A DNA stretch of 64,000 bases, from positions 30,882,628 through 30,946,627 of the forward strand of contig NC_061862.1 in assembly GCF_907164915.1 (NCBI RefSeq), written 5' to 3'. Below the pieces are notes generated by a model. It had not been told where the DNA came from, searched no databases, and was given only the letters and a program-made list of their open reading frames with translations. The number at the start of each line of letters is the position of its first letter. Position 1 is the first letter of the stretch. Source of the stretch: Impatiens glandulifera (Eukaryota > Streptophyta > Magnoliopsida > Ericales > Balsaminaceae). Positions 1 through 11,800 of the stretch are shown here, one piece after another. The translations under genes and the position numbers were made by a program.

Positions 1-2338
1 CAAATCAAGAGGAGCACGCGGAGACAGCCCGTAAATCACATGGAAAGGACTGAAACCAGTGGAGCGATTAACAGCATGATTGTGAGCAAACTCGGCCTGA
101 GGCAGCTTCAGATCCCAAGCCTTAGGATGATCCCCAACTAAACTGCGCAGAAGGTTCCCCAAAGACATATTAACAACTTCAGTTTGGCCATCAGTTTGCG
201 GGTGATAGGCACTGCTAAAATTCAGCTGAGTATTAACCAAACGCCAAAGACTCCTCCAAAAGTGACTCACAAAGCGAGTGTCCCGATCAGAAACTATGGA
301 GGCAGGAAGTCCATGAAGGCGATACACATCCCTGAAATAAAGCTGTGCAACAGCCACAGCATCAGAGGTTTTCTTGCAGGGAATGAAATGAACCATCTTC
401 GAGAATCGGTCAACCACCACAAAAATCGAATCAGAACCACGCTGGGTACGTGGCAGCCCAAGGACAAAATCCATACTGACATCAGACCATGGTTGAGTGG
501 GAATAGGCAGAGGCAAGTATAACCCGGCATTAGTCGAAGCGCCCTTAGCCAACTGACAAACACGACAACGAGCAATAAAACGCCCCACCTCTTTGCGCAT
601 CGAAGGCCAGAAATAAGAAGCTGCAAGAAGCTGGAAGGTACGATCACGCCCAACATGGCCTTCTTTGTGGAGTTCCTGAATCATCCTCAAACGCAGGCTG
701 CAATCTGGAATGCACAGCTGCACACCGCGGAAAAGGAACCCATCCTCCAAGACAAAGTCCCTCGAATCCCCTTGTTGGATGCGAATGAGGACCTGAGAAA
801 AGAAAGGATCATCACGATCGAGGTCCACAAACGAATCAAAGCCGGGTACATGGACACGCATCTCCGCCAACAGCCCATGACGACGACTCAAAGCATCAGC
901 CACGCGATTAGACACACCAGCCTTGTGTTTAATCACAAAAGTAAACTGCTGTAAATAAGAGACCCACGAAGCATGACGATGAGAAATCTTGTCCTGACCA
1001 CCAAGATGCTTGAGGGAATCATGATCCGTATATAAGACAAACTCCCGCTGAAATAAATAATGACGCCAGTGTTTGACTGCCTGGACAATAGCATAGAACT
1101 CAATATCATAGGTACTGAAACGAAGTTTAGCGCTAGACAGTTTCTCACTAAAATAAGCAACAGGACGCCCAGATTGGCTAAGTACAGCCCCAATACCCAA
1201 TTTCAAAGCATCACAATATAGTTCAAATGGCTGGGAAAAATCAGGAAGAACCAAAATAGGGGCTGAAGTGAGTCGGTGCTTGATCTCAACAAAGGCAGCC
1301 TCGGCATCATCCGTCCAGAAGAACTTAACCCCCTTCATACAATCAGTGATAGGAGCCGTAACACTACTGAAGTGAGGAATAAAACGCCGATAGAAGGAAG
1401 CCAAGCCATGAAAACTGCGAACTTCAGTGATCGAAGAGGGGCGGGGCCACTGATTGACAGCCAGTACCTTACTCTGGTCCACTTTCAGGCCCTCCCGAGA
1501 CACCACATAACCGAGGAACTGGGTAAAATCAGTAAGAAATGTGCACTTCGAGGAAGCAGCATAGAACTTGTCACGCCGGAGAACAGATAACACCTCACGA
1601 AGATGGGAGAGGTGTGCTACCTCGCTGTCACTGTAAATCAAGATGTCGTCGAAGTAAACGACTACAAACTTTCCAATGAAAGGGCGAAGAGCCTGGTTCA
1701 TCACACGCATAAAGGTGCTAGGAGCATTCGACAGACCAAACGGCATAACCAGCCACTCATATAAGCCCTCACGAGTCTTAAAGGCAGTCTTCCACTCATC
1801 ACCCATGCGAATACGAATTTGATGGTATCCACTCTTGAGATCCAGTTTGCTAAACACAGAAGCACCACCCAACTGATCCAACAAGTCATCCAACCGGGGA
1901 ATAGGAAACCGATAACGCACTGTAATCTTGTTGATAGCACGACTATCAATGCACATACGCCAAGACCCATCCTTTTTTGGGGTAAGAAGGGCCGGGACAG
2001 CACAGGGACTAAGGCTTTCTCGAATGTGTCCCTTAGCCAGCAAGTCCTCCACCTGTCTACGCAACTCTTCATGTTCTTTGGGACTCATGCGGTAATGAGG
2101 ACGGTTGGGTAGGGCAGCACCTGGAACCAAGTCAATGTGATGCTGGATATCACGCAAAGGAGGCAAGGCACAAGGCAGATTCTCAGGAAAAACATCTGCA
2201 AACTCCTGTAACAGCGGCTGCACTGGAATAGGCACCTCAGAACTAGCACCACAGGTAATCAGCGAACAAAATAGAGCAAACACCATGCCCGATTCGACCA
2301 TGGCGGTCTGAAAAGGACCCCAAGACAACAAGGTGGTA
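1..2338 (-). pseudogene. Gypsy pol: reverse transcriptase, RNase H, integrase (partial)
   Basis: This frame stays open for over 2.3 kb from the frameshift near 2340 to the window edge. Reverse transcriptase is recognised by [51 protein letters not shown] and the catalytic YFDDILIY. RNase H has a first Asp in [15 protein letters not shown] and TDHDSLKHL. Integrase has a zinc-binding HHCC pattern ([12 protein letters not shown] ... CRVCQLAKG) and the catalytic D, D and E in [17 protein letters not shown] and [12 protein letters not shown]. It is labelled a pseudogene because it is cut off from an intact gag-protease, although pol itself shows no stop. The many short open frames on both strands here are shadows. 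Confidence 0.92.
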
Positions 2339-3899
2339 GGGGGGGCACATGATGAGTGGGAGCAGCACCCTTCTTGGGCTGATTTGGCATCAACACAATC
2401 TTGGTACCATGAAATAAGAACGTGTAGGTATTAGCACGCCCATCATGTATAACAGAATGATCAAACTGCCAAGGGCGACCAAGTAAAAGGTGACAAGCAT
2501 CCATAGGAACCACATCACAATATACAACATCACGATAATGGGAACCAATGGAAAAATTAACAAGTACGCGCTTAGAAACTGTAACATCCGTACCTTGACT
2601 CAGCCAGGACAGACGATAAGGCTTGGGGTGAGGTTCAGTGGACAGACCCAGCTTCGAAACTGCAACCTCAGAAATCACATTCTCACAACTCTCAGCATCA
2701 ATGATGAAGGTGCAAACTTTGCCACCGATGGTACAAGTGGAATGGAACAGATTATTACGTAACCACTCGTTGTCAGGAGCACGAGGGGTTAAACATGATC
2801 GACGAATCACCAAAAGGGGGCCAACATCACCAGAAACATACTCCTCCGCTGCCTCATCATCATAAACATCATACACTGGCGCTGAATCTGAAGGAAGAGC
2901 AGAGTCAGGATCATCCACCTCAGTAAAAAGACCACGATTGGTGGACTTTGGGTTGCGACACTCTGCTTGGCGATAGCCAACTTCACCACAATTGAAACAA
3001 CGCAAGCCACCGGGACGTCCCTGCGGGGGGGCTGTAGTGCCGCGAGGGGGGGCTGGGGTGGGATGGGCCGGCTGGGAAGAAGAACCAATGCCACTAGTGG
3101 GGACAACCTGTTTTCCAAAGCTACCCGAACCGCGCCTGGCTAACTATTTCTCAGCCTGTGAAGCACGCTGATGTGCCTCAGAAACAGTCAAGGGATCAAA
3201 CATATTCAAAATATCCTGCAACTGGAGGCGAAGGCCACCAATATAACGAGAAACCAACTGGAGAGGGGACTCAGACAAGTCAACACGAGCCACAAAGGTG
3301 TAAAACTCAGTGGAATAGTCATCCACGGAACGAGAACCCTGACAAAGATTCTGGAACCGCTGGTACATGTTACGTTCGTAATTATATGGTAGAAACGCAG
3401 CCCCAATATGCTTCCTGAATTTGTCCCAATTCGTGAGCTTTGCCTTACCATGACGAACACGTGTCTGTTTCAACTGCTGCCACCATGCTTGTGCACGACC
3501 ATGTAAGCGGATCGTAACAAGGGGTACACGACGATCTGCAGGAACTTCCTTGAAATCCAGAATCTCTTCAACCTGAGAAAGCCAATCAATAAACTCTTCC
3601 GGTGATAGACTACCATCGAACTTAGGGATGTCCACCCTGAAAGCCTGCTTCCAGCGATGATTGGGGCGTTCAGGGGATCGATTCCGAAGACCACCGAGAG
3701 GGTTTTCATCTGTCATCGTAACATCATCTTCAGGGTGGTGCATGTGCATAGATGCATCCATCCGTTGCGTCAACCATTCAACCTGCCGCCTCAAATCGTC
3801 GTTATCACGGCGAAACTCAGCATTTTCACGTCGCAACTCAGCAAGGTCACCATCATCAGCACCAGGGGTAGGGTTGCGCGGCTGTCTTCGGGGCGGCAT
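2259..3899 (-). pseudogene. Gypsy gag-protease region, broken
   Basis: The ATG at 3899 opens MPPRRQPRNP, then a coiled-coil-like stretch (ELRRENAEFRRDNDDLRRQ) and a retrotransposon gag domain with RAQAWWQQLKQTR. An in-frame TAG at 3144-3146 (after RASQAEK, probably from CAG) interrupts gag before the zinc knuckle. The same frame then continues through CFNCGEVGYRQAEC, where the knuckle histidine is tyrosine, and a protease in which the usual D-S/G-G-S active site reads DAES. The frame ends at 2259; the pol frame is entered by a shift at a run of seven G (plus strand) at 2339-2345. Gag would coat the RNA and protease would cut the polyprotein, but this copy cannot make either. Confidence 0.9.
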
Positions 3900-3919
3900 A
3901 CCTCAGGGTCGACTGGAAA

Positions 3920-3928
3920 CTGATACCA
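3920..3928 (-). other. Gypsy primer-binding site (tRNA-iMet type)
   Basis: The minus strand reads TGGTATCAG, matching the first nine bases of the usual plant initiator-Met PBS (TGGTATCAGAGC); the following bases differ. It lies two bases downstream of the LTR CA end and about 20 bp before the gag ATG. Confidence 0.7.
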
Positions 3929-3930
3929 AC

Positions 3931-4268
3931 TGATGCAGCGTGCGTGGCTAGGATGAACCTTTATCAAGATTCGTTGATTCTTACGAATACCGAAAGTTGA
4001 TAGATATTGAGGAAACCTCGTTTTTTGATTAATAATCTTCCCCTAACAAAGTGTTTTAAGATTCTTTTAAATACTCAAACCCTAGCTTGCAAAAGAAATA
4101 AACAACTTTTAATAAATTGCAAAAAAACACCCGAAACTAATAAAAATGCGATTTTGAGCCCCTAAACGTTTCCGCCCGAAAAACACTAGGCAATCGTCGA
4201 AATCTGACACTTGCGAGATATTTTCGGATGCTGCAACTTTCGCATAAACGCCTCTTCGACTCGCATCA
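3931..4268 (-). repeat. 5' LTR of the gypsy element
   Basis: On the minus strand this 338-bp block begins TGATGC and ends GCATCA, a perfect 6-bp terminal inverted repeat of the TG...CA type. The 3' end lies two bases from the primer-binding site, and a TATA-like GTATTTAAAAG lies inside. The outer boundary coincides with the point where CACTA coding homology stops. The partner LTR is not in the window, so the start is inferred. Confidence 0.65.
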
Positions 4269-4475
4269 TGAAGCCATTTGTATACAAATGTCTTTGACAC
4301 AAATCTTTAGGGTTAAATTTTTGAATACCACATTTTATACAAGGGCACCTAATCTTATCGACATCCATGTATCAAGTTGACTCGTAAAAAGTGACATAAA
4401 CTCTTCAACACCATTTAAAAATTTATTTGTGAATCTTTTTTTATACATCCAAATACGATCCGTCCTTATTATGTT
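4269..4475 (-). pseudogene. CACTA (En/Spm) transposase-associated domain fragment
   Basis: The minus strand encodes DRIWMYKKRFTNKFLNGVEE, then FMSLFTSQLDT; after a one-base frame change near 4370 it continues MDVDKIRCPCIKC ... HLYTNGF. This is the N-terminal transposase-associated domain common in plant CACTA transposases, with its conserved CPCxxC and H residues. The match stops at the gypsy LTR border, so the retrotransposon interrupted it. No CACTA termini or transposase core were found here, so it is a relic. Confidence 0.8.
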
Positions 4476-5460
4476 CAATCACAATAAATTGGTTATGTAA
4501 TAAAAGAAAATTTAAAACAATGTAGCACAATAACATAGTTTGTTTTATATATTTTACCTCTCTTCTTAAATGCAGTTTTCCTTTTAAAAACTCAAAGTAA
4601 TTATTACCAACAGTACGTACTATTTAATATTAAAATAATAATTTCTCATTTTTCCTTATTTACCTCTCTTCTTAAATGCAGTTTTCCTTTTTTCTTTTCC
4701 CAAATTTTCATTCTTCCTTCATATCATTTATTATCTTTCTAGAGTCTTCTCTCTCAATTGTTTTTTTCTCTCAATATCATTCATATTACATATTCATCCT
4801 TCATATCATTATTCATCCTTTATATCATTTATTATCAATTTCTAGAGTCTTCTCTCTCAATCGTCATCTCTCAATATCATTCCTTACAGATTTATCTGAA
4901 TCTAAAGTTTTCTCTCTGTTGTTCGTTCATATATTTACAGATTCATCATGAATCTACCTTTCATATTACAGATTCATCCTTCATATCATTTAGGCCTTAG
5001 TAAAGAATATAATAAAAGCAAGATGTATTATTAAATTAATATAGTAAAAAATAAATGAAAAGAATTTTTTTTATTATAATTTAATATTAAAATATGTAGT
5101 ATTTAAAATATAATTTTAAAATGAAAAGAGTATTTTAGTATTTTGAAAATTGTTTTAAGTGATGTGATGGATAAGAGTGGATTGATTTGAAAAGTGGTTT
5201 AGTGAAGATTAAAAAAAACTTAAAAGAACAAGGCCTAAGGATGAACACTTTATCTAAATCATAACAACAATATCAAATTCTCACGATGCCTACTATTAAA
5301 ATCATCAATTGATGAAACCTAAGGAGTATATCACTACTAATGCTCAATAATTTTACTAACCAATATTAGGGTTTGGATTCAAAATTAAATAGAATTAAGA
5401 ATCAAGATGTGATAATGTTTATAAACATAACATAACTACATTTATATAGTTTGATCATAA
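4476..5460. other. AT-rich spacer with local duplications
   Basis: No gene is seen. A roughly 30-bp phrase (TACCTCTCTTCTTAAATGCA...) occurs at about 4557 and 4664. From 4735 to 4990 there is a CT-rich run of short degenerate repeats built on TTCATATCATT, ATTCATCCT and AGTCTTCTCTCTCAAT. Open frames here are low-complexity by-products. Confidence 0.6.
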
Positions 5461-5700
5461 AAAATAATACGAGAAAGGTTGAAGAAGAAGAGTATAGAAA
5501 TTACTTTTGTGTTTCAACTGGATCAGATAAAGATGAAATGAAAATGAATGGAATAATATGAGAAATGTTGAAGAAGAAAAAGAAGAATATAGATATTACC
5601 TTTGTGTTTCATCTAGATCGGATGAAGAAAAAATGAAAAATGAATGAAATAATATGAGAAAGGTTGAAGAAGAAATAGAAGAAGAGTATAAAAATTACTT
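5460..5700. repeat. ~95-bp tandem repeat, about 2.5 copies
   Basis: The unit includes GAGAAAGGTTGAAGAAGAA, then TTACTTTTGTGTTTCA and GGATCAGATAAAGATGAAATG with variants. Copies start near 5460, 5553 and 5648, the last incomplete. It ends against the left arm of the large palindrome. Confidence 0.7.
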
Positions 5701-5721
5701 TTTTTTCATTGAGATTGTAAT

Positions 5722-8523
5722 TTATTTGACAACATAATTTTAATATAAGTGTTCAAAATTATGTTGAAAATGTGTAATATATATTATAGTTAGAAAACAT
5801 GTTAGAAAATTATTTATAAAATTAAATGACCATAAACCCTAAAAATATTTCATCAGCCGTTGAATTTTCACTATCCTCCCATTTCTCCTTCCAATACCTT
5901 ATACACTTCTCAAATGTTCTTTTTCATTTCTATATCTACATTCACTAATTAGGATTTAGGTTCAGGACGATTTCTTTTAGGAGATTCTTTAGGACGATTT
6001 CTTATGGGCTAGGCGATTCTTCTAGGTTGGGCGATTTCTTTTAGGCTGGGCGATTTCTTCTGGGTGATATCTTATCGGCGATTTTTCAGGGCGATTCCTT
6101 CTAGGCAATCTCTTTTTCCTTCTCTTTGGTGATTATTCGATGACTACTCTAGTAGCGATTATTCAGAACAGTGGGCATTTAAATGTTTTGGGAATTTTAT
6201 ATAACAAATTAATAACATATTAGTGAAAGGTTAGATAAGATTTATGATTTGGAGGGGATCATTATTAATGTGCTTTTGTTCTGGTGGAATATTTAGCAAG
6301 TGCTTTTGGGAAGAATATGCAGAAATTGAATCGGTTGATTTCCATCTTTCTGGATTGATTGAAAATACAGCAACATCATCAACAAAAATTAGCTCGATAA
6401 ATCGATCTTCAAGTTTGTAGTTATGATTTTTAGTAGATTCATTCATTCAGCACTATAAAATTGTATGAATTGAGCAATTCAAGAAAACCCTTTATTCACA
6501 ACATGTAGTTATATTTTCTAATTAGTATATATAGTTGATCAAATGTGGGATAGACTTGAAAAAAATGATAAATCCTTTATTTTCTCATAAGTATATCTAG
6601 TTCTGAAAGCATCGGGCCTTGTGCAATTAGTGGGATAGACTTGATAAATCTTTTAAATGTGGGATAGACTTGATAAAAATTGTCATTTATAAAAGAATTA
6701 CTCTGAACTAAATCATATATTTTGTCTGACTTAGTTTTGAAAGCATTAGGCCTTGAGAAATTAGATGGTTGAGAAATTAGATGGTGAAAGAGGAAGCAAC
6801 CCTTGCTTGCTAGCATTACTAGAGAATGTTATGTTAAATAGATATGAGAAATTCTTCAGTGGACTAGACAATGATTTATAATATAATGTAATAAAACATC
6901 ATGTGAATTTAATAATATTGACAATTTCATATCAGAATTTGATGTAAAAAATCGTCTCTACCGGTGTGAACTAACTTGTCTTATATGATTGATCTCATCT
7001 GATCTCATATTGACTCATACCACATAATTATTTAATGTCACAATGTGAAGTCATACAAATTTCCATATTAACTTCATATGGGTAGGTCTTCCAAATGATA
7101 GAAATAGGTTGCAAACGAGACAAATGATAGAAATTGTAGAGAAATTGGAGAATCTATCAATATGAATTTAATAGGGAAATTAGTTTGACTTCACGTTGTT
7201 ACATTAAATAATTTATGTGGTATGGATCAACATTAGATGAGATGAGATCAATCATATAAGACAAGTTAGTTCACACCACTAGAGACGATTTCTTACATCA
7301 AAATCTAATATGAAATTGTTAAGATTATTAAATTCACATAATGTTATATTACAATATATTATAAATTATTGTTTAGTCCACTTAAAAAGTTTTCATCTCT
7401 ATTTAACATAGAATTCTCTAGTATTATTGCTAGAAAACAAGGGTTGCCTCTTCTTTAACATTCTAATTGCTAAAAGCATAATGCTTTCAGAACTAAGTCA
7501 GACAAAATATATGATTTAGTTCAGAGCAATCCTTTTACAAATGACAACTTTTATCAAGTTCATCCCACATTTGAAGGATTTATCAAATCTATCCCACTAA
7601 TTTCTCAAGGATTAATACTTTTAAAACTAGATATATTGTGAGAAAAATAAACAATTTATCAATTCTTTAAGTCTATCCCACATTTGATCAACTGGATATA
7701 CTAATTAGAAAATATAACTATAGGTTGTGGATAAAGGGTTTTCTTGAACTACTCAATTAATACAATTTTATAGTGATGAATGAATGAATCTACTGAAAAT
7801 CATAACTACAAACCTAAAGATCGATTGATCGAGCTGATTTTGTAGTTACTTCTACTGCCTTTTCAATCAATTTAGAAAGATGGAAATCAACTTATTCAAT
7901 TTCTGTATCTTCTTCCCAAAAGCTACTATTCCACCATAACAAAAACACATTAACAGTGGTCCCTTACAAATCATAAATCGTATCTGAAATTTCACTAATC
8001 TGTAATATAAAATTCTCAAAATATTTAAAGGCCTACCGTGTTGAATAATCGCTACTGAAGAATCACCAAAGAGAAGGAGAAATAAATCTCCTTAAAGAAT
8101 CGCCCAGAAGAAATCGCCCTGAAGAATAGCTCAACCCAAAAAAATTGCCCTGAAGAATCGCCCAAAAGAATCGCCTAGAAGAAATCTCCTTGAAGAATCA
8201 TCCAACCTAGAAGAAATCGCCCTAAAGAATTGCCCAGCCTAAAAGAAATCGTCCTAAACAATTTCCTATAAGAAATCGCCCTGAACCTAATTCCTATTAG
8301 TGAATGTAGAGAGAAATGAAAAAGAACATTTGAAAAGTGTATAAGGTATTGGAGGGAGAAACGGGAGGGATAGTGAAATTTTAGCGACTGATGAAATATT
8401 TTTAGAGTTTATAGTCATTTAATTTTATAAATAATTTTCTAACATGTTTTCTAACTATAATATATATTACACATTTTCAACATAATTTTGAGCATTTATA
8501 TTAAAATTATGTTCCCAAATAAC
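5722..8523. repeat. 2.8-kb near-palindrome (two ~1.35-kb inverted arms)
   Basis: The left arm (about 5722-7090) and the reverse complement of the right arm (about 7160-8523) can be aligned by eye almost throughout, with scattered substitutions and small indels, leaving a spacer of about 70 bp near 7125. Outer ends read TTATTTGACAACATAATTTT on the left and the complement of AAAATTATGTTCCCAAATAA on the right. Each arm carries a short array of degenerate GGGCGATTTCTTCTAGG units (5966-6112 and 8090-8290). Open frames at 6231-6816 are not conserved as protein between arms. It may be a foldback element or an inverted duplication; no transposase or clear target-site duplication was seen. Confidence 0.88.
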
Positions 8524-9907
8524 ATGTGTTTTAATTTAGTTGTGAAAATTTATATAACTTTTAATAAAAAATAGTTACAAAATAAATTGGTAATTTTGAG
8601 TTATAAATTGAATTACTAAATGTGTTTAACAGATATGTTACAGAATTTACAACATGACATTTAGCATCATATTCGTATAATGTTACACTTTGTGTTGTAA
8701 ATTTCTCGAAGGTTACAAAAATAAGTTAGAAAATATTGTGTATGTTACTATGATGGAGTTATAAAATCATTATTTTTAAATGCAGATTTTTTTTGGTAGT
8801 GATAGAACTAATTAAGACAAAAACAAAATTTTAAATAAGTTATATTTGACAAATATATCCGGATTAAAATATTTATTTAAAAAATTATCTTCTTTTCTAA
8901 AAATACTTAGCATAAATATCTTTGATAAAAAAATCCAAAATTTTGTTAACCTCTTTAATTTCCTCAACCAAACATTTATAAGTCTAAACAAAACTAAAAT
9001 AATAAAAAATCAGTTATCTAAGGAACTCTTTTTCATTAAGCCATATCTAAGTGAATTTCACAAATAACTGTGAAGTGTGAACAAATATCGTGAAACATTA
9101 CCAAACAAGTTAAGACAAAAAAAAAACACAAATTTAACAAAATGAACTTATAACAAATAAAATCAAATTAATCTCTAAATTACCATGATATATAATCCTC
9201 AATGTCATATCAAAGAAATTTGAATGATACATACACTGAGTTCAAGTATCTTAGAATACAAAAATTAATTTAAAAACACTGGAAGAATAAAAAGGAGTTC
9301 AAAGTTTTAGATAGATTAAATTACATTTGAGCTTACATCATTTTATTAAAATCATATATACAACAAAAAAATCTCAAGGAAGTGAAAATTAACATCATCC
9401 TCATTAAAATCATCTTCCCAATCCAAATTGAAAAAACAGTTTCAAACTTAGACAACCACTAACTTTCTATCCATTCTCTATAACCAAGCATTCTTAATTA
9501 TTTGTAAAAAACAAAAACAAAAACAAAATGGAAAATGAATGATGGAGCACAAAAACAAGAAATCACAAGAAGGCCTGTCGACTTCAATAAAAAGAGGTTT
9601 GATTGATCTCAACGAGACATTTCACTCGATCTACATGACTTCCGAACCTTGACGGAATTATATTTATACCACTTCTAAGTAATTAATCTATCTAAAACAG
9701 CAAATAAATAAAAATTGAGGTTATGTATATATATAGAAAGAAACTTAAGAAGTAATTTCAGCACTGAATTAAGTTGTAAAAGAGATGATGATGATAATAA
9801 GGAAGAGATGTGACCAAGTTTTGAGATTAAGATCCTGATCAGAAAGAATGAAATTAAAATCCTGAAATTGAAGTTGTAACAAAACATATAAATTGAAACA
9901 TAGCTAG
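8524..9907. other. AT-rich spacer, including the probable NAC 3' UTR
   Basis: No coding signal is recognised. The part nearest 9907 probably contains the 3' UTR of the NAC gene, but no cleavage site can be assigned. The short open frames at 8846-9067 and 9675-9887 are of low-complexity composition. Confidence 0.5.
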
Positions 9908-11170
9908 TTACTTTGGAAACTTGAACATGTCAGCTGCTTGATCACATCCCAAGTAGTGCAACGGAAACCTAGATGTTGATGATCCCACCACCTGCTGATT
10001 ATTACCATTAAGACCTTCTTGGCCGGAAGATGAAGCCTCCTGCTGCTGTTGCTGCTGTTTCTGGGGATGGTTGCTTGCAAGAAGCTTCTCCAAGAAAGAC
10101 CAATCTCCTCCAGATGATGAAGTGTTGTTATTAGTTAGCCGGCTTAACAAGCTTTGAGAGCAGTTCAGATCCAGTGAACTATTATTATTCATAAAGTTTG
10201 CCATCGGTGTTATTAATGGTTGTTGATGATGATGATCATGACTCAACAGCTGCGGCAGCGTAGTGGATCCGTCGAAACTGCAGTATCCATAGCCCGGAAG
10301 GTTCATAGTAAAGTTGGACGTCTTGTTAATTGGATTAGTCACTGCAGGTTGATGGTATTGAAGATCAAATCCATGATGATGATGTTCAAGGCTAGGGAAA
10401 CGATGGTCATGATCTTGATCTTCTTCTTCGAGAACATTAACATCTTGTTGGAAACCACGAACAAGGTTCTTTTTCTTGAAAACCCTACACACCACCCATC
10501 CATCTTCCTGCAATGAATGATTTACTTAAGGCTCGACATCTTTAATTGTTCTATAAACTATTTATACATCGGTTAATGACTTACACTTCAACTTAAAACG
10601 TTCTAAATGAGATTTGTTCGAGAAACTATTTATACCTGTAGGTGGGTAGAGGTGTGATCGTCGAGACGATACTCATGCATGATCCAATCAGTCTTTTGGC
10701 CATGGGGAGCACGGCCAGTGTAGAACACGAGTGTCTTCCTCATTCCGATTCTCTTAGAGTTACTAAGATGGATGGCTTTATCTCTTCCGGTTGCTTTCCA
10801 GAATCCAACAGTTGTGGCCCGATTTGTTCGAGTACCAGTTGGGTATTTCCTATCCTTGTGACTAAAGAAATACCAATCGTTTTGTGGACCTGTCCCAATC
10901 CTGCATTTATCTGCAATAATAATATACAAAGTTACTATATTCATACTAATCATAAGGATGAACGAACCCATTTCATAGATCCAGCAAAAAAAAAAACATA
11001 CCTTTGAGGTCCCAAGGTTCAATCTTGTTGAGATCCACTTCTCTAATGACATCGAGATCAATGGCTTCATATGACACTTTCTTCCTTAGATAGTAATAGA
11101 CGAGTTCCTCGTCTGTTGGATGGAACCGAAACCCTGGTGGAACCGACAATTGACCGTTTTCTGTCTCCAT
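9908..11170 (-). CDS. SMB: NAC transcription factor, SOMBRERO/BEARSKIN-like
   Basis: Three exons (11170-11002, 10910-10636, 10507-9908) join in frame with GT-AG introns to give 347 residues. The NAC domain fills about residues 8-160: [100 protein letters not shown] and [14 protein letters not shown]. Intron positions are those usual for NAC genes. The C-terminal half has His-rich, Asn-rich and Q-rich stretches typical of an activation region and ends DMFKFPK. The [12 protein letters not shown] block and the [15 protein letters not shown] stretch resemble the SMB group, which controls root-cap maturation and cell-wall/cell-death programmes in Arabidopsis. SMB rather than BRN1/BRN2 is my judgement from memory. 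Confidence 0.93.
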
Positions 11171-11174
11171 CTTT

Positions 11175-11800
11175 CTTTCTCTCTCTAGTTATATTGAGTT
11201 AGTTAATGAGCTGTGGATCTGCTAAACCTAGATGATGATAAATGAAGAAGAAAGTGAAATTAGAAACTAGTTATAGATTCCCATGCCATGATAGAGAACA
11301 ACAACGTACGTTGTCATGAATTCAGACCCCATTAATGAAAATGAGGTATTTTATTGAAGTACGTACTCGATCGTATCCTAGATTTCAGTGAAGGTAAATA
11401 GATTACTGGGCTCGCTCATGTGGACTAATTAAGTACAAAATTAATCATTCTTATCTGCAACGTGCATAACTAATTAAGGATTTATTATTTTTCTTGTGAT
11501 ATCTAGCTAGGTTACAACATACAACTCTAATTAATGGTGAATATATATTTGAAGATCATACCTATTATTTCATGAACGAGTGTTATAGAAATTAAAAAGA
11601 TTGGATAAAAAGAGTAAGAGCAAGAGAACCCATGTGAGATTAAGCTAAGTGATGATCATACACATACCTCTTGAGCCATGGAAAACCTTTCTTCTGCAGA
11701 AAGAAAAGGAGAGAGAGAGAGAGGGATAGTGAGAATGATGGGGGGAAGAAATTATAAAGAGAGAGGAGAGAGAGTGAGTGAAAATAGAAAAGAGTCGAGA
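11175..11800 (-). promoter_or_regulatory. NAC upstream region, GA-rich leader
   Basis: A GAGAGA-rich tract lies at 11709-11790 (plus strand), with a second CT run next to the ATG. A donor-like GTATGTG at 11667 and an acceptor-like AACTAG at 11185 (minus strand) would permit a 5' UTR intron of about 480 bp. This is sequence-only inference; no TATA box is assigned. Confidence 0.35.

Larger units (their letters stand above)
1..4268 (-). mobile_element. Ty3/gypsy LTR retrotransposon, 3' end cut off by window edge
   Basis: Read on the minus strand the order is 5' LTR (4268-3931), primer-binding site, gag with zinc knuckle, protease, reverse transcriptase, RNase H and integrase; this Gag-PR-RT-RH-INT order is the Ty3/gypsy one. 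The integrase is still open at base 1, so its C-terminus, polypurine tract and 3' LTR lie outside the window. The copy is dead: an in-frame stop in gag, a frame change after protease, and altered protease and zinc-knuckle residues. Lineage is not resolved because any C-terminal chromodomain lies outside. Confidence 0.93.

Noticed and set aside
184..2112. Several plus- and minus-strand open frames of 60-120 codons
   Set aside because: They are out-of-frame shadows of the gypsy pol frame, which itself runs off the left window edge.
3158..3933. Plus-strand frames such as 3158-3418 and 3657-3933
   Set aside because: Antisense to gypsy gag; no domain recognised.
4109..4300. Minus-strand frame of 63 codons
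   Set aside because: It overlaps the CACTA fragment and LTR in another frame and crosses their border.
6231..6816. Two minus-strand frames in the palindrome
   Set aside because: The matching part of the other arm has frameshifts and stops; no protein conservation.
10220..11007. Plus-strand frames over the NAC gene
   Set aside because: Antisense to NAC exons; codon pattern follows the His/Gln repeats of the real gene.
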